Source: Enterocloster bolteae (GTDB lineage Bacteria; Bacillota; Clostridia; Lachnospirales; Lachnospiraceae). Taken from it: DNA of 64,000 nucleotides. Shown here piece by piece: positions 8,660 to 18,002 of this stretch; the first letter of the stretch is position 1, and each line of letters starts with the position of its first letter. The stretch is from assembly GCA_021772025.1 (NCBI GenBank), contig JAETNT010000008.1:26163-90162 (forward strand), given 5' to 3'. The notes under the pieces are model-generated. The model made no database searches. It had not been told where the DNA came from and saw only the letters and a program-made list of their open reading frames with translations. Position numbers and translations under genes: made by a program.

Positions 8660-9742
8660 TTAGATCAGTTGAGATTTGTGCCGTTGTACAGCACCGTATC
8701 CCATCTTTGCAATCATAACTGAACGAACCGCTGAAGACCCATCAAATAAATCCTTTTTATCCTCCGGTATTTCGCCGCCATCGATCACATGCAGAAACAA
8801 TTCCAGTTCCTGCCGCAGGGAAACCAGTATATATTCCGGAGGCCGCTCCTTTGGAGAACCATATGAAATCCCCCCGTCAGTACGTGCAAAGAGTTCGCGG
8901 ATCGCCGCAGCACTCTTCTCATCTTTAAACAACGGAAATTCTGTTTCTCCTGCATCGCTGACCACATGTACATTTGCATGCTTAAAATCAATCAATGCCC
9001 CTGCTTTTGTACCGTTAATGCGGATAAAATGATTTCCCATCCGAAAACCGGAACCATACTGCAGTGTTGCAAAGGCATTCCCTCCAAAGCTGGCAGTAAG
9101 CAGAAGCACGTCATCCTCATCTCCGAATTCCGCGCTGCGATGTCCAAGATTACCGCCCGCCCCATACATTTCTGTAGGCATTCCCATAATCCACTGCATT
9201 ATATCGATTTCATGAATATGGTGAAACAAATGACCGCCCGATTTCTCCTGCATTTTCTTCCAACTTATATCAGCCTTTTTCTGTTCCCAGCCTGTACGCT
9301 CAATATGCATGGTAAGAATATCACCAAAAAATCCTTCCTGAATCATAGTCTTAACTTTTGCAATTCCATAATAGAAATGCATGATATGCCCCACCATCAG
9401 CACAACTTTCGCTTTCCGGCATGCCTCTACCATCTCTGCGGCCTCTCCAGGGTCAAGCGCAAAAGGTTTCTCACAAAAAATATGTTTTCCTGCTTCAGCC
9501 GCCGCCAGCACGTGCTGATAATGGAGATGGTTAGGCGTGGCAATGATTACTGCGTCAATTTCTGCATTTTCCATAATTTCTTCCACAGAAGAAGCACGCC
9601 GACACCCCAATTCATTGCTTAACCGTTCCGAACTCTTCCTGGGACTGTAAATCGCCGTCAGTTGAATCCCCTGCATTTCCCTTACTGCTCTGGCAAATTC
9701 CGCTCCGAAATAGCCACAGCCCAAAATACCAATTCGAATCAT
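8660..9742 (-). CDS. Gfo/Idh/MocA-family NAD(P)-dependent oxidoreductase (copy 1)
   Basis: 360 residues. An N-terminal Rossmann fold with GCGYFG (residues 8-13) for NAD(P), the family CEKPF motif with the active-site lysine near residue 93, and a C-terminal alpha/beta substrate domain. The family oxidises or reduces sugar, inositol or sugar-acid carbonyls. HHIHEIDIMQWIMG is the usual conserved segment of the catalytic domain. The ATG follows AAAGGAGAGG. It is the third of three tandem family members between an ABC sugar importer and a two-component system, so the three probably act on the imported sugar. Confidence 0.93.
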   Translation of the reverse strand: MIRIGILGCGYFGAEFARAVREMQGIQLTAIYSPRKSSERLSNELGCRRASSVEEIMENAEIDAVIIATPNHLHYQHVLAAAEAGKHIFCEKPFALDPGEAAEMVEACRKAKVVLMVGHIMHFYYGIAKVKTMIQEGFFGDILTMHIERTGWEQKKADISWKKMQEKSGGHLFHHIHEIDIMQWIMGMPTEMYGAGGNLGHRSAEFGDEDDVLLLTASFGGNAFATLQYGSGFRMGNHFIRINGTKAGALIDFKHANVHVVSDAGETEFPLFKDEKSAAAIRELFARTDGGISYGSPKERPPEYILVSLRQELELFLHVIDGGEIPEDKKDLFDGSSAVRSVMIAKMGYGAVQRHKSQLI

Positions 9743-9759
9743 GTATTCTACCTCTCCTT

Positions 9760-10656
9760 TTATAATTCTACTTCCCGTCCTGTGTTAAGGCTTTCCCCTG
9801 CCGCCTCCAAAAAGCGAACCACTTCTGTCATCTCCTGGTTTGTAACGGGGCTCTGTCCAGTATCAAACATTTTAATAATCTGTTCCACCAGACATTCATA
9901 ATACCCTCTCGTATCCTGAGAAACATCAACAAATACACTGCCTGATTCATGATATACCGTACCTCCAAAGTTTCCATTACCGCATCTGTTTCCCCGGATA
10001 CTTCCAATTCTCCCATCTTTCCAAACGCCGGTAATTACATCATGCTGGCGAGTATGAATAACAGAAACCTTACTGCATCCAGTTCCCATGGTTCTGTATA
10101 ACATATCAGCCATGTGAACTCCATACCAGAAGTACCCCGGCTGTGTAGGAGTAAACGGCATTGGTCCAAAAAAATCCGCTCCGGCTACAGAGTGCAGTTC
10201 ACACTGTTTCAATGCGGCAGTAAGACTGTCTGCAAACCGCAGAGAAGAAGTAGATAAAACCGGAACACTATACTCTTTTGCCAGTTTAAGCATCTCTTTA
10301 CAATCCTCTGTACTCAATGCAAAGGGCTTATCTACATAAATTGGCTTTCCAAAACGAACCATCTCTCTAAATTGTGAAAGCCGTCTTCTTGCATCTACCT
10401 GTTCCAAAAAAACCGCATCAGAATGGTCCATCACCTCTGCAATGGATGCATATAATTTTACTCCCCATTCCTCTGCAACACTCCTGGTAAAGTTTTCCAT
10501 CCGTTCTCGGCTCATATCAAAATCCGAAGATACTGGCCCCGGATACGCCGCAGTCACAGGATGTCCACTAATATGAAACGGTTCATTTTTTCCATTTAGA
10601 ATTCTTGAAAACTGAACTGCATGAGAAGAATCCAGTCCTATAATCCCCAGATTCAT
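9760..10656 (-). CDS. Gfo/Idh/MocA-family oxidoreductase, short divergent member (copy 2)
   Basis: 298 residues, some 60 shorter than its neighbours. The N-terminus reads GIIGLDSSHAVQF where the family normally has a GxGxxG loop. The EKP motif is present as VDKPF near residue 103. A divergent nucleotide-binding loop of this kind could mean altered cofactor binding or a non-catalytic role. The ATG follows GGAGGAATG. It starts 4 bases after the end of copy 3 and is followed by copy 1, so all three are co-transcribed. The substrate is unknown. Confidence 0.88.
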   Translation of the reverse strand: MNLGIIGLDSSHAVQFSRILNGKNEPFHISGHPVTAAYPGPVSSDFDMSRERMENFTRSVAEEWGVKLYASIAEVMDHSDAVFLEQVDARRRLSQFREMVRFGKPIYVDKPFALSTEDCKEMLKLAKEYSVPVLSTSSLRFADSLTAALKQCELHSVAGADFFGPMPFTPTQPGYFWYGVHMADMLYRTMGTGCSKVSVIHTRQHDVITGVWKDGRIGSIRGNRCGNGNFGGTVYHESGSVFVDVSQDTRGYYECLVEQIIKMFDTGQSPVTNQEMTEVVRFLEAAGESLNTGREVEL

Positions 10657-10660
10657 TCTA

Positions 10661-11758
10661 TCATTCCTCCAATCTAACCGGCAATCCAGATATCATAGAT
10701 TCTCTGGCGCCATCCAGTACCTTTACACAGTTATAAGCAGCACTCCCATCCAGCAGCGACTTATATTTGGGATCTACATTACCAGTTCTGATTATATCAT
10801 GAAAACACAGCAATTCCTTATAAAATATAGTACTCATCCAGGACGAAGTTTTCATCCCCGGCTTTCCAAACCCTTTTCCGGCATCCTGCTTATTTTTCCG
10901 GTATTCATTCCTGCGTTCTTCGTCCTCCGGCTCATTCTCCTGCATAGAATACAATGTCTTTCCCTGGCTATTTTCCAATTGAACAACAGAGTTTTTAAAG
11001 TCCAGCAGGATTCCTCCGGTTTTTCCCTGAAGTTTAACAAAATGATCGCCCAGATGAAACGCAGAGCCAATAATTAGTGATGCAAATCCGCCTCCGGAAA
11101 GCTTCATATTCAAAAATACTGCATCTTCCTCATCACCGTATCCTGTTCCATGGTGAACCAGATTCCTCCCATTGGCATATACGGATACCGGAAGCCCTGT
11201 TAGCTGGCAAATTAAATCTATCTCATGCATATGGTGATACAGATGACCTCCCGAGATCGTTTTCATCTGTTTCCAGCCTATAGATTGCTGAGGTCCTGCC
11301 CAATCTGTATGAACCGCTTCAATCATAAGAAGTTTTCCTATTGCGTCTGAAGCCAGCAACGCCTTTGCCGTCTGAACACCCTTTATAAAATTTGTTGTGT
11401 GACCAGCAAAAAAATGTACTCCTGATTTTTTTGCTGCATCAAGCATTTCTTTTGTGTCTTTTAAACTTAACGCCACAGGTTTTTCACAGAATACATGCTT
11501 TCCGGCTTTTGCTGCACAGATAGCCGGAATTACATGGCTGTTATTGGGCGTTGTAATAATTACGGCATCTACTTCTTTATCACCACATAGTTCTTCTATC
11601 GAGGATGCCATGCAAGTTCCTCTTTCCTGTGCAAAGGCTCTCATACGCTCATAATCCGTATCAAACACAGCCGCCAGCCGTACTTCCGGCAATTTTTCCA
11701 GATTGTCTGCGTGAATTCTACCTGCATAGCCGCATCCTATAATTCCATACCCGATCAT
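10661..11758 (-). CDS. Gfo/Idh/MocA-family NAD(P)-dependent oxidoreductase (copy 3)
   Basis: 365 residues with an N-terminal GCGYAG nucleotide-binding loop, CEKPV with the active-site lysine near residue 93, and HHMHEIDLICQLTG in the substrate domain. It resembles copy 1 in length and motif layout, as expected for paralogues. The ATG follows TAGGAGG. It is the first of the three oxidoreductases after the permease genes. Likely a sugar or cyclitol dehydrogenase or ketoreductase; no specific substrate is supported. Confidence 0.93.
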   Translation of the reverse strand: MIGYGIIGCGYAGRIHADNLEKLPEVRLAAVFDTDYERMRAFAQERGTCMASSIEELCGDKEVDAVIITTPNNSHVIPAICAAKAGKHVFCEKPVALSLKDTKEMLDAAKKSGVHFFAGHTTNFIKGVQTAKALLASDAIGKLLMIEAVHTDWAGPQQSIGWKQMKTISGGHLYHHMHEIDLICQLTGLPVSVYANGRNLVHHGTGYGDEEDAVFLNMKLSGGGFASLIIGSAFHLGDHFVKLQGKTGGILLDFKNSVVQLENSQGKTLYSMQENEPEDEERRNEYRKNKQDAGKGFGKPGMKTSSWMSTIFYKELLCFHDIIRTGNVDPKYKSLLDGSAAYNCVKVLDGARESMISGLPVRLEE

Positions 11759-11804
11759 TCTCCCATAATCCTCCTATAATGTCAGGTTTTCTTTGTCTCA
11801 TCCT

Positions 11805-12647
11805 TTATTTATCCGCTCCGGCAGTAAGTCCACCTACAATACTTTTTTGAATAATAGAGAAAAATGCAATAGATGGAATCACAACCAATACTGACGCCGC
11901 CATCATGTGTCCCCACTGCAATGTTTCCATGCCGCCCTTTAAGGAGTACAAACCGACAGAAACCGTCATCTTTTCCCCAGTGCTGATAATCAAAAGGGAA
12001 TATAAAAATTCATTCCATGCATTAATAAATGCGAAAATCGCTGTCGCTACCAATCCTGGCACTACTAAAGGAAGCGCAATATAAAAAAATACACCCGGCC
12101 GCCGTAACCCATCTATCATTGCCGCCTCTTCAATATCCTTTGGCACAGTTCGAAAATAGCTGACCAGCAGATAAGTACAGAATGGAACAGTAAATGACAT
12201 ATACGCTATTAATAATCCCGGCAGCGTATTCGTCAATCCCAGATTCGATACCAGTATAAAATACGGAATTGCAAGTAAGATCGGCGGAAACATATATGTC
12301 ATTACAATCACTCTTGTCAGGATCTTCTGTTTCTTCCCTCCAAACCTGGTAATTGCATAGGCGGCCAGAGAAGAAATTGTCATCCCCAGCACCGTAGACA
12401 GGGACGAATAGACAAGGCTATTTTTTACATAAGTCAGGAAATCCGTCTTATGAAGCAAATCTTTAAACCAGTAAAGAGAAAACTGTTCCGGCAGAAGGGA
12501 GGCTGTATTGCTGACAATCTCAAACTGTCCTTTAAAAGATGCAAATATCACAATAACGAGCGGTCCTCCCGCCAGTAATACCGCTGCAATAAGAATTACA
12601 TAAGACAGTATCGTCCAGGCATTTTTATGCAGTCTGGTTCTCATCAT
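11805..12647 (-). CDS. carbohydrate ABC transporter permease, MalG type
   Basis: 280 residues with six hydrophobic helices and the EAA loop (EEAAMIDGLRRPG ... LPLVVPGL). The start chosen is ATG at 12647, with AGGAGG 4 bases upstream and overlapping the MalF-type stop as ATGA; a longer reading to 12665 lacks support. It forms the membrane channel with the upstream permease. No ATPase gene is in the locus, so a shared MsmK/UgpC-type ATPase elsewhere in the genome probably energises it. Confidence 0.95.
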   Translation of the reverse strand: MMRTRLHKNAWTILSYVILIAAVLLAGGPLVIVIFASFKGQFEIVSNTASLLPEQFSLYWFKDLLHKTDFLTYVKNSLVYSSLSTVLGMTISSLAAYAITRFGGKKQKILTRVIVMTYMFPPILLAIPYFILVSNLGLTNTLPGLLIAYMSFTVPFCTYLLVSYFRTVPKDIEEAAMIDGLRRPGVFFYIALPLVVPGLVATAIFAFINAWNEFLYSLLIISTGEKMTVSVGLYSLKGGMETLQWGHMMAASVLVVIPSIAFFSIIQKSIVGGLTAGADK

Positions 12648-13579
12648 GCCACCTCCTCTTCCCAATGATCCAATATCTTAAAATAAATCAGGCACGCTAC
12701 TGTCAAAAACAGCAGCAGCAAAATGGTAACGGCGGAAGATCTTCCCAGAGAATATAATGTCCAGCCCATACGGTACGCAAAGATTGGTACCGTCTCCGTT
12801 GATGTTCCGGGCCCGCCGCCTGTAAGAAGAAAAATCAGGTCAAAGCTGTTAAAGATCCAGATTGTCCGTAAAATAATAAGAAGCCCTACAACAACTCTCA
12901 CAAAAGGAAGCGTAATAAAACGAAAACTCTGAAACGGACTGGCTCCGTCAATCTGAGCCGCTTCGTATAAATCCCTGGAAATTGTCTGCAAACTCGCTAA
13001 AATATTAATTGCAAACAGCGGAACTCCAAACCATACATTAATCAAACTTACCGTCAGCATGGCAAGTTTCGGATTCGCAAAAAACTGTATCGGCTGTGAA
13101 ATCAAATTCCATTGAAGTAATTTGGCATTGACGATTCCATATAAATCATTTAAAAGGTAGGACCATGTGAATGTAACGATAATCATAGGAAATGCCCAGG
13201 GAATTAATACCAGCGTCCGAAATAAACCTTTAAACCGATTTATTTTATGAAGTGATAATGCTACAATAAATCCCAAAAACAACTGCAATGACAGCGAGAT
13301 TATAGTATATACAACTGTGTTCCACATTGCATGGTAAAAATCCGGATTCTGCAGAATTGAAATATAATTGTCAAATCCAACAAATTCAACTGCTTTCCCC
13401 AGCAAACTCTTATTCGTAAAACTGTAACAGATGCTGATGCATATCGGATAAGCCAGCAACAATATGGTTACAAGAAATGCCGGGGCAATAAACACCCCGC
13501 ACATATGGCGGTCTACAAAATCTGCAATCCGATTCCCCATACCCTTTCCAGCTATTTTTCGTTTCCGGTGTTGCCCCAT
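12644..13579 (-). CDS. carbohydrate ABC transporter permease, MalF type
   Basis: 311 residues. The N-terminus is basic (MGQHRKRKIAGKG), six hydrophobic helices follow, and the EAA loop reads YEAAQIDGASPFQSF. ATG at 13579 is preferred over the longer frame to 13633 because AGGAGGAG lies 4 bases upstream. It is co-transcribed with the binding protein upstream and overlaps the MalG-type gene by 4 bases. Confidence 0.95.
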   Translation of the reverse strand: MGQHRKRKIAGKGMGNRIADFVDRHMCGVFIAPAFLVTILLLAYPICISICYSFTNKSLLGKAVEFVGFDNYISILQNPDFYHAMWNTVVYTIISLSLQLFLGFIVALSLHKINRFKGLFRTLVLIPWAFPMIIVTFTWSYLLNDLYGIVNAKLLQWNLISQPIQFFANPKLAMLTVSLINVWFGVPLFAINILASLQTISRDLYEAAQIDGASPFQSFRFITLPFVRVVVGLLIILRTIWIFNSFDLIFLLTGGGPGTSTETVPIFAYRMGWTLYSLGRSSAVTILLLLFLTVACLIYFKILDHWEEEVA

Positions 13580-13646
13580 AGAACTCCTCCTCCGCTTAAG
13601 ACAAAAGGGGGACGGAAAAGCCATCACTTCCATCCCCGCAATGCAC

Positions 13647-15068
13647 CTATTCCATTAAAATTTCAATTGCCGCATTCAACTTGTTATTTGCCTTCTGTGC
13701 TGCATCCTCTGCAGCAGTCCCGTTCAGTACAATATCCTGTAAACACTCTTCAATAATTCCCTGACTGGTCAATGCCGATGCCGCAGGTGTAAGACCATAA
13801 TCCATGCCAATAAAAGTCCCGTTTTCAATTCCTTCCTGAATGTATTCAATTTCTGGTTTGAACTTCTGGATCGTCTCATTGTCATAGAATTCCACAGAAT
13901 TTGCAGCTTCCGTTGTTGCAGGCAGCTGTCCGCCGGGAATCAAATGTAAGAAGTCGATATAACGTTCCTTTTCAAAATGAAATTTAATGAAGTCATATAC
14001 CGTTTCCGGATATTTTGTCTGATTCCAGCCCATAAGACCAATTACAAATGTAGTTGTTCCAAGATTTTCTCCATCTGGTCCCATAAACGGAACCGCCGCA
14101 ATCTTGTCCAAAAGCTCAGGAGAATTCTGTTCCACTCCATTGATATGGAAACCTGAGCCAAAAGCAAATGTTGACTTGCCCTGGAAGAATACATCATTCT
14201 GTTCGGAAAGACCATAATTTACCGAGCCTTCCGGAGAACCTGCCTTATAGAGATCTGCCATCAGCTGAATTGCTTTAACCACCTTAGGATCCGTTAAATT
14301 CCCCTTATTATCTTCTGTAATTAAAGGAACGCCTTCCGCCTTTGCAAAACAACTAAGCAGTTGTGCACACATCTGATCGTTTTTCGACATGGCAATGGTA
14401 AATCCATATCTATTTGGCGGATCTGCTACCGCAGCTACTGTACTTAACAATTCATCCCAATTTTTCGGAACAGACAGATTTTTTTCCTCCAATACATCCT
14501 TGCGGTACCACATGACATAGGAATGGAGGTAATAAGGTATTCCCAGAACCGTATCACCGTCTGTAAAGTTATCCAGTGGTTTCCCAAGGAAATAATCTTC
14601 TCCAAGTGCGTCAATCAAAGGATTCATGGGCAATACTGCTCCCGCCTGGTTAATTGCAAATAAATTATCCGGGTTTACGCTGCTGACATCAGGCAGTGCC
14701 CCCGCTGCCAGTCCTGCTGTCCATTTCTGAGCAAACACATTCCAGGGATATACCTCTACATTAATTTTCACATTCGGATGTTCTTTCATGTATTCGGCTA
14801 CCATCTCATCAATATAATCTTTACGCGCCCCTTCTGTAAAAGTATGCCAGTATGTGATTGTCTTTTCCGTTCCGTCATCAGTAATTGCCGCCATAGGATC
14901 CGCAGTCTCACTTGTCTGCGCTTTCTGCTCTATAGCCGTAGTAGTGCTTTTCGCTGCCGGAGTTTCCAGGTTCTTCTGCTCGCTTTTTCCACTGCATCCC
15001 GACAAGCTTGTCACAACAAGTGCCGCCGCCACAATCAAAGCTGCTCTTTTCTTCATAATCGTTTTCAT
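13647..15068 (-). CDS. extracellular sugar-binding lipoprotein of ABC transporter
   Basis: 473 residues. A signal peptide with a lipobox (SLSGC, cysteine about residue 25) anchors it outside the membrane. A Thr/Ser/Gln/Glu-rich linker follows, then a type-I solute-binding protein fold (TYWHTFTEGARKDYIDEMVAEYM, later GYNLIP-like hydrophobic blocks). It delivers sugar to the two downstream permeases. ATG at 15068 lies almost directly on its AAAGG; ATG at 15056 has better spacing and would give 469 residues. First gene of the locus. Confidence 0.93.
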   Translation of the reverse strand: MKTIMKKRAALIVAAALVVTSLSGCSGKSEQKNLETPAAKSTTTAIEQKAQTSETADPMAAITDDGTEKTITYWHTFTEGARKDYIDEMVAEYMKEHPNVKINVEVYPWNVFAQKWTAGLAAGALPDVSSVNPDNLFAINQAGAVLPMNPLIDALGEDYFLGKPLDNFTDGDTVLGIPYYLHSYVMWYRKDVLEEKNLSVPKNWDELLSTVAAVADPPNRYGFTIAMSKNDQMCAQLLSCFAKAEGVPLITEDNKGNLTDPKVVKAIQLMADLYKAGSPEGSVNYGLSEQNDVFFQGKSTFAFGSGFHINGVEQNSPELLDKIAAVPFMGPDGENLGTTTFVIGLMGWNQTKYPETVYDFIKFHFEKERYIDFLHLIPGGQLPATTEAANSVEFYDNETIQKFKPEIEYIQEGIENGTFIGMDYGLTPAASALTSQGIIEECLQDIVLNGTAAEDAAQKANNKLNAAIEILME

Positions 15069-15733
15069 CCTTTCTTTTTACTATGAAAATTCGCCGCCAA
15101 CAGGCGGCATAAGTTCAGGTATGCCAAGTGCGCCCGCCAGACTTTTCTGTGCGGTGGCGCGTCCACTGCAGGCGCATGTAGGTTTATTTGGGAAGCTTCC
15201 TTTATTTATTTTCATTTTAACAGATGTTTTTATTTGAGTTAATTCAAAAATCAGATATAAATGGTGAAATTTCCGAAAAATCAAAATTGAAAAATTTATC
15301 AAGAACCTGCCAGTCAGAAGGCGGAAGAGAAGTTGCGGAATCAGGATAGTATTTACGAAGTGAGTGAGAACACGGTTCTGATAGGCGGAGTGCCCGCCAA
15401 TGTTAACAGGTTTCAAAGGAACACACGCGAGTATTCGCGATATTTTAAGTACTTTGCCAGATATCTGACTGTAATGTGTGGCAGAGCTCCCGTTTATAAA
15501 GATGATATCACCATAAGCAGGGACGGCATTCCATTATGTCCGAAAGGTTTTCCCATGAAGCAGGCGGCCATAGAACCTAAAAAGGGGCGCATTAAATATC
15601 GTTGTCTTAATATATGTAGATAAGAGGAAAAGCTTTGCATTTACATCCGTTCCCTGTTCAAGCCAGTTCTTTATAGTTCTGGTAGCAAAGGTATACCGGA
15701 GGATACCCAAACATTTGGATGTCCTCCGGCATC
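15069..15733. other. 665-base intergenic region before the sugar operon
   Basis: It holds the leader of the binding-protein gene, with a small GCCGCC/GGCGGC hairpin at 15093-15108, then AT-rich sequence and a decayed transposase fragment on the plus strand. I could not pick a convincing promoter. No intact gene is supported. Confidence 0.6.
15291..15623 (+). pseudogene. transposase fragment (DDE type), decayed
   Basis: An open frame between a TGA and a TAG carries a stretch near its end (RDGIPLCPKGFPMK, then KKGRIKYRC) that resembles the conserved 'DG.P.CP.G..M ... KGR..Y.C' segment of IS4-like transposases common in gut Clostridia. Neither the start nor the catalytic acidic residues are present. 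The first part (KIYQEPASQKAEEKLRNQ...) is not recognisable. Family assignment is from memory and could be wrong. Confidence 0.4.
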
Positions 15734-16162
15734 TTACTCATTCTTCACCCGAAAAAATTTCTGCGGCAATTCAAATATCACCACGATCCCCAGCACAATG
15801 GCCACGGCTGTCTTGACCGCCGCAAATCCATGGTCCAGCGCCAGCTCCTGCTGATCCATCACCAGATAGTAGGCCATCCAGTAGATTCCCGCTCCCGGCA
15901 CCAGCGGGATAATCCCCGAAATCACAAATACCGTTGCCGGACACCGTCCCAGAACCGCAAAATAGCGGGACAACACAATCACCAGCACTGTGGCAAAAAA
16001 GGTGGTTGCCGATGGGATACATCCCAGCCGGTTCAGAAACACATACAGCCACCACCCTGCCCCGCCGCAGATCCCGCAGCACAGGCGGTATTTCCACGGT
16101 ACGCCACACATCAAGGCAAACGTAACGGTTCCTACAAAAGCCGCAGCCACCTGCCCGATCAT
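15734..16162 (-). CDS. threonine/serine exporter family, small subunit (DUF3815)
   Basis: 142 residues of almost continuous hydrophobic helices, matching the second half of ThrE-type exporters (YjjB-like), which are often encoded as a separate small protein in Firmicutes. ISGIIPLVPGAGIYW is the typical glycine/proline signature. It starts inside the stop of the upstream gene (4-base overlap), so the two are translationally coupled. Function is inferred from family only. Confidence 0.87.
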   Translation of the reverse strand: MIGQVAAAFVGTVTFALMCGVPWKYRLCCGICGGAGWWLYVFLNRLGCIPSATTFFATVLVIVLSRYFAVLGRCPATVFVISGIIPLVPGAGIYWMAYYLVMDQQELALDHGFAAVKTAVAIVLGIVVIFELPQKFFRVKNE

Positions 16163-16974
16163 AACAGCACGCCTCCCATCATCCGGAAGTACAGCATAAA
16201 CATCATGCCCACGCCGATCCCCACACTGGTAAAGACCAGAATCGCATCCAAAAGCCGGACGGCCCCGGAAATATAGTCCCCATCTGCAATGTCCCGAATC
16301 CCGTTTGTAAAGGCCACCCCCGGTACCAGGGGAATAATGGTGCCAATGATTGTCAGATCCAGGTGTTCCCCCAGTCCCAGGTTATGACAGGCAATACAGA
16401 GGAATGTCAGCAGCATACCGCCGCCCAGGTGACCCACAAGCCGCGACCGACGGGGTCCGCCCACTTTCAGCATATAAATGTGCAATAAGCTCCCGGCCAG
16501 AAAAGCAGCCGCCACATCTTCCCGGCAGCCGCCAAACATATAGCAGAAACAGGCGCTCTCCAGGCCGGTAGCCAGTACCTGCATGCAGGCCGTTTCCCCT
16601 GGCATCTGCCGGATCTCCTCCAGCCGCCGGTTGACCATCTCCAGGCTGTAGGAGCCCTTCTCAATCTCCCTCGACAGCTGATTCACCGCCACCACCTTAT
16701 CCAGCCTGGTGCCAAAGTTGGGAATATAGCGGATCTGTACAAATGGTGTGTCCCCGGCATTCCCTCTCATTGTAAAAATTCCGTTGCTCAATACCAGGAA
16801 ATCATCGTATTCCACACCAAAATACCGGCAGATCCGGCCCATGGTTTCCTTTACCCGAAAAATTTCCGCCCCATTTTCCAGCAAAATATGCCCGGCATCC
16901 ATGGCCGTCTCCAGCACCTGGCAGGGATCCGGCCCGGATAAGGCATCGGATTGTTTGCATTCTTCATGATACAT
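16159..16974 (-). CDS. threonine/serine exporter family, large subunit (DUF1212, YjjP-like)
   Basis: About 271 residues. A soluble N-terminal domain (AMDAGHILLENGAEIFRVKETM) precedes five hydrophobic helices with IIPLVPGVAFTNGIRDIADGD, the DUF1212 signature. ATG at 16974 (GGGGGATGG upstream) is preferred over 17016. Together with the downstream small subunit it makes a split ThrE-like transporter, probably for threonine, serine or dicarboxylates such as succinate (YjjPB). The direction is not evident from sequence. Confidence 0.87.
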   Translation of the reverse strand: MYHEECKQSDALSGPDPCQVLETAMDAGHILLENGAEIFRVKETMGRICRYFGVEYDDFLVLSNGIFTMRGNAGDTPFVQIRYIPNFGTRLDKVVAVNQLSREIEKGSYSLEMVNRRLEEIRQMPGETACMQVLATGLESACFCYMFGGCREDVAAAFLAGSLLHIYMLKVGGPRRSRLVGHLGGGMLLTFLCIACHNLGLGEHLDLTIIGTIIPLVPGVAFTNGIRDIADGDYISGAVRLLDAILVFTSVGIGVGMMFMLYFRMMGGVLL

Positions 16975-17428
16975 AGTTTTACCATCCCCCAAGCTGTTCC
17001 CGCAGACTATAGACAAGTTATTTCGTGCCAGTTCCTATTAGAACTGTTATGTTCATATAGATATTCAAGACCCCTGAATCTTTGCACGTATTTGTGCTTT
17101 CAGGGTGCAGTTTCCTATAAAGTACATCGGCAAAAGGCTTCCGGAAAACCACCAGAAGCCCTGTATCTGTTCGCTTTTTCAATTTTAGTGATACTTCAGA
17201 TCTTAATCCTCTGCGCTGACACACACTCTCTATAAGCTGTTAATTCTTATCATACCTTGATTTTATAAGGTTTTTCAAAATCGGCATTTTATATATCTTA
17301 TCATAAACTGATACAAAATACCATATTTTTCGGAAAAGTTCGAAAAAATCGTTTCCGAATCCTCCGTCTAATATTGATAAACTTTTTCCTTTGTATATTT
17401 TTCCGAACATAAAAGAAAAGCCATATTC
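16975..17428. other. intergenic region between the ThrE-like genes and mazF
   Basis: It contains a 68-codon minus-strand frame at 17018-17224 with no recognisable domain and no good ribosome binding site, and otherwise AT-rich sequence. I see no supported gene or clear regulatory site. Confidence 0.5.
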
Positions 17429-17734
17429 TTACTGTACATAATCGAAGATGCCCTGGATGGCATCCGTAATATTCATAATATCTTCATACTTCAGTTCACT
17501 CACTTTCGAAAAGCCGCGCACCCGAAGATCCAGTAACTTCAACTGCTCACACCACACAGTTCCCTTTACTTCCGATGTTTCTATCGGAATATGGAGTGCT
17601 GTTTCCTGCTGATCCTTTGAAATAGGACAAACGATGGCATTTTCGTACTGATTAAATGTATTATTGCTGACAACCAATACACACCCTTTGATGTGTTCGA
17701 TCTTTAAAATATCGCCCTGTCTGATAGGAAGCAT
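17429..17734 (-). CDS. mazF: MazF/PemK-type endoribonuclease toxin
   Basis: 101 residues of the CcdB/MazF fold. The N-terminus IRQGDILKIEHIKG matches the usual RGDI(Y/W) start of MazF proteins. VVSNN, VCPIS and VWCEQLKLLDL are the conserved strands with the catalytic arginine/threonine region. It cleaves mRNA when free of antitoxin. It lies 1 base after the antitoxin stop. The R of RGD is read as RQGD, a small deviation. Confidence 0.85.
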   Translation of the reverse strand: MLPIRQGDILKIEHIKGCVLVVSNNTFNQYENAIVCPISKDQQETALHIPIETSEVKGTVWCEQLKLLDLRVRGFSKVSELKYEDIMNITDAIQGIFDYVQ

Positions 17735-17735
17735 A

Positions 17736-17978
17736 TTACCATACCTCTCTTCCTACCGGTTCTCCCCATTCATATTCGCAAACATGTTCCAGGGTCCCTC
17801 CTGTTTCCGCAATACGTTCTGCCAGGGTACGATGCCGGTTCTTTTTCTTGAGTGTGATTCCATCACTGACTATTTCAATTTCCAAAAAATCATTCGGTTT
17901 GATTCTGGCTTCTTTTAAAATTTCCTGAGGAAGCCGGATTCCCTGACTGTTTCCCCATGCTTTTACCTGTGTTAGCAT
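17736..17978 (-). CDS. mazE: AbrB/MazE-type antitoxin
   Basis: 80 residues. The swapped-hairpin DNA-binding domain (VKAWGNSQGIRLPQEILKEA) is at the N-terminus and an acidic toxin-binding tail follows. ATG at 17978 is chosen over the longer frame to 18047 because AGGAGGGTACA precedes it. It neutralises the adjacent MazF and probably represses its own promoter through the palindrome at 18003-18020. Confidence 0.88.
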   Translation of the reverse strand: MLTQVKAWGNSQGIRLPQEILKEARIKPNDFLEIEIVSDGITLKKKNRHRTLAERIAETGGTLEHVCEYEWGEPVGREVW

Positions 17979-18002
17979 TGTACCCTCCTTTCTCATCTTT
18001 TT

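Noticed and set aside
8966..9622. 218-residue plus-strand frame
   Set aside because: Complement of the first oxidoreductase, a codon-usage shadow with no domain.
17018..17224. 68-codon minus-strand frame between the ThrE-like gene and mazF
   Set aside because: No domain, weak ribosome binding site and composition like intergenic sequence.
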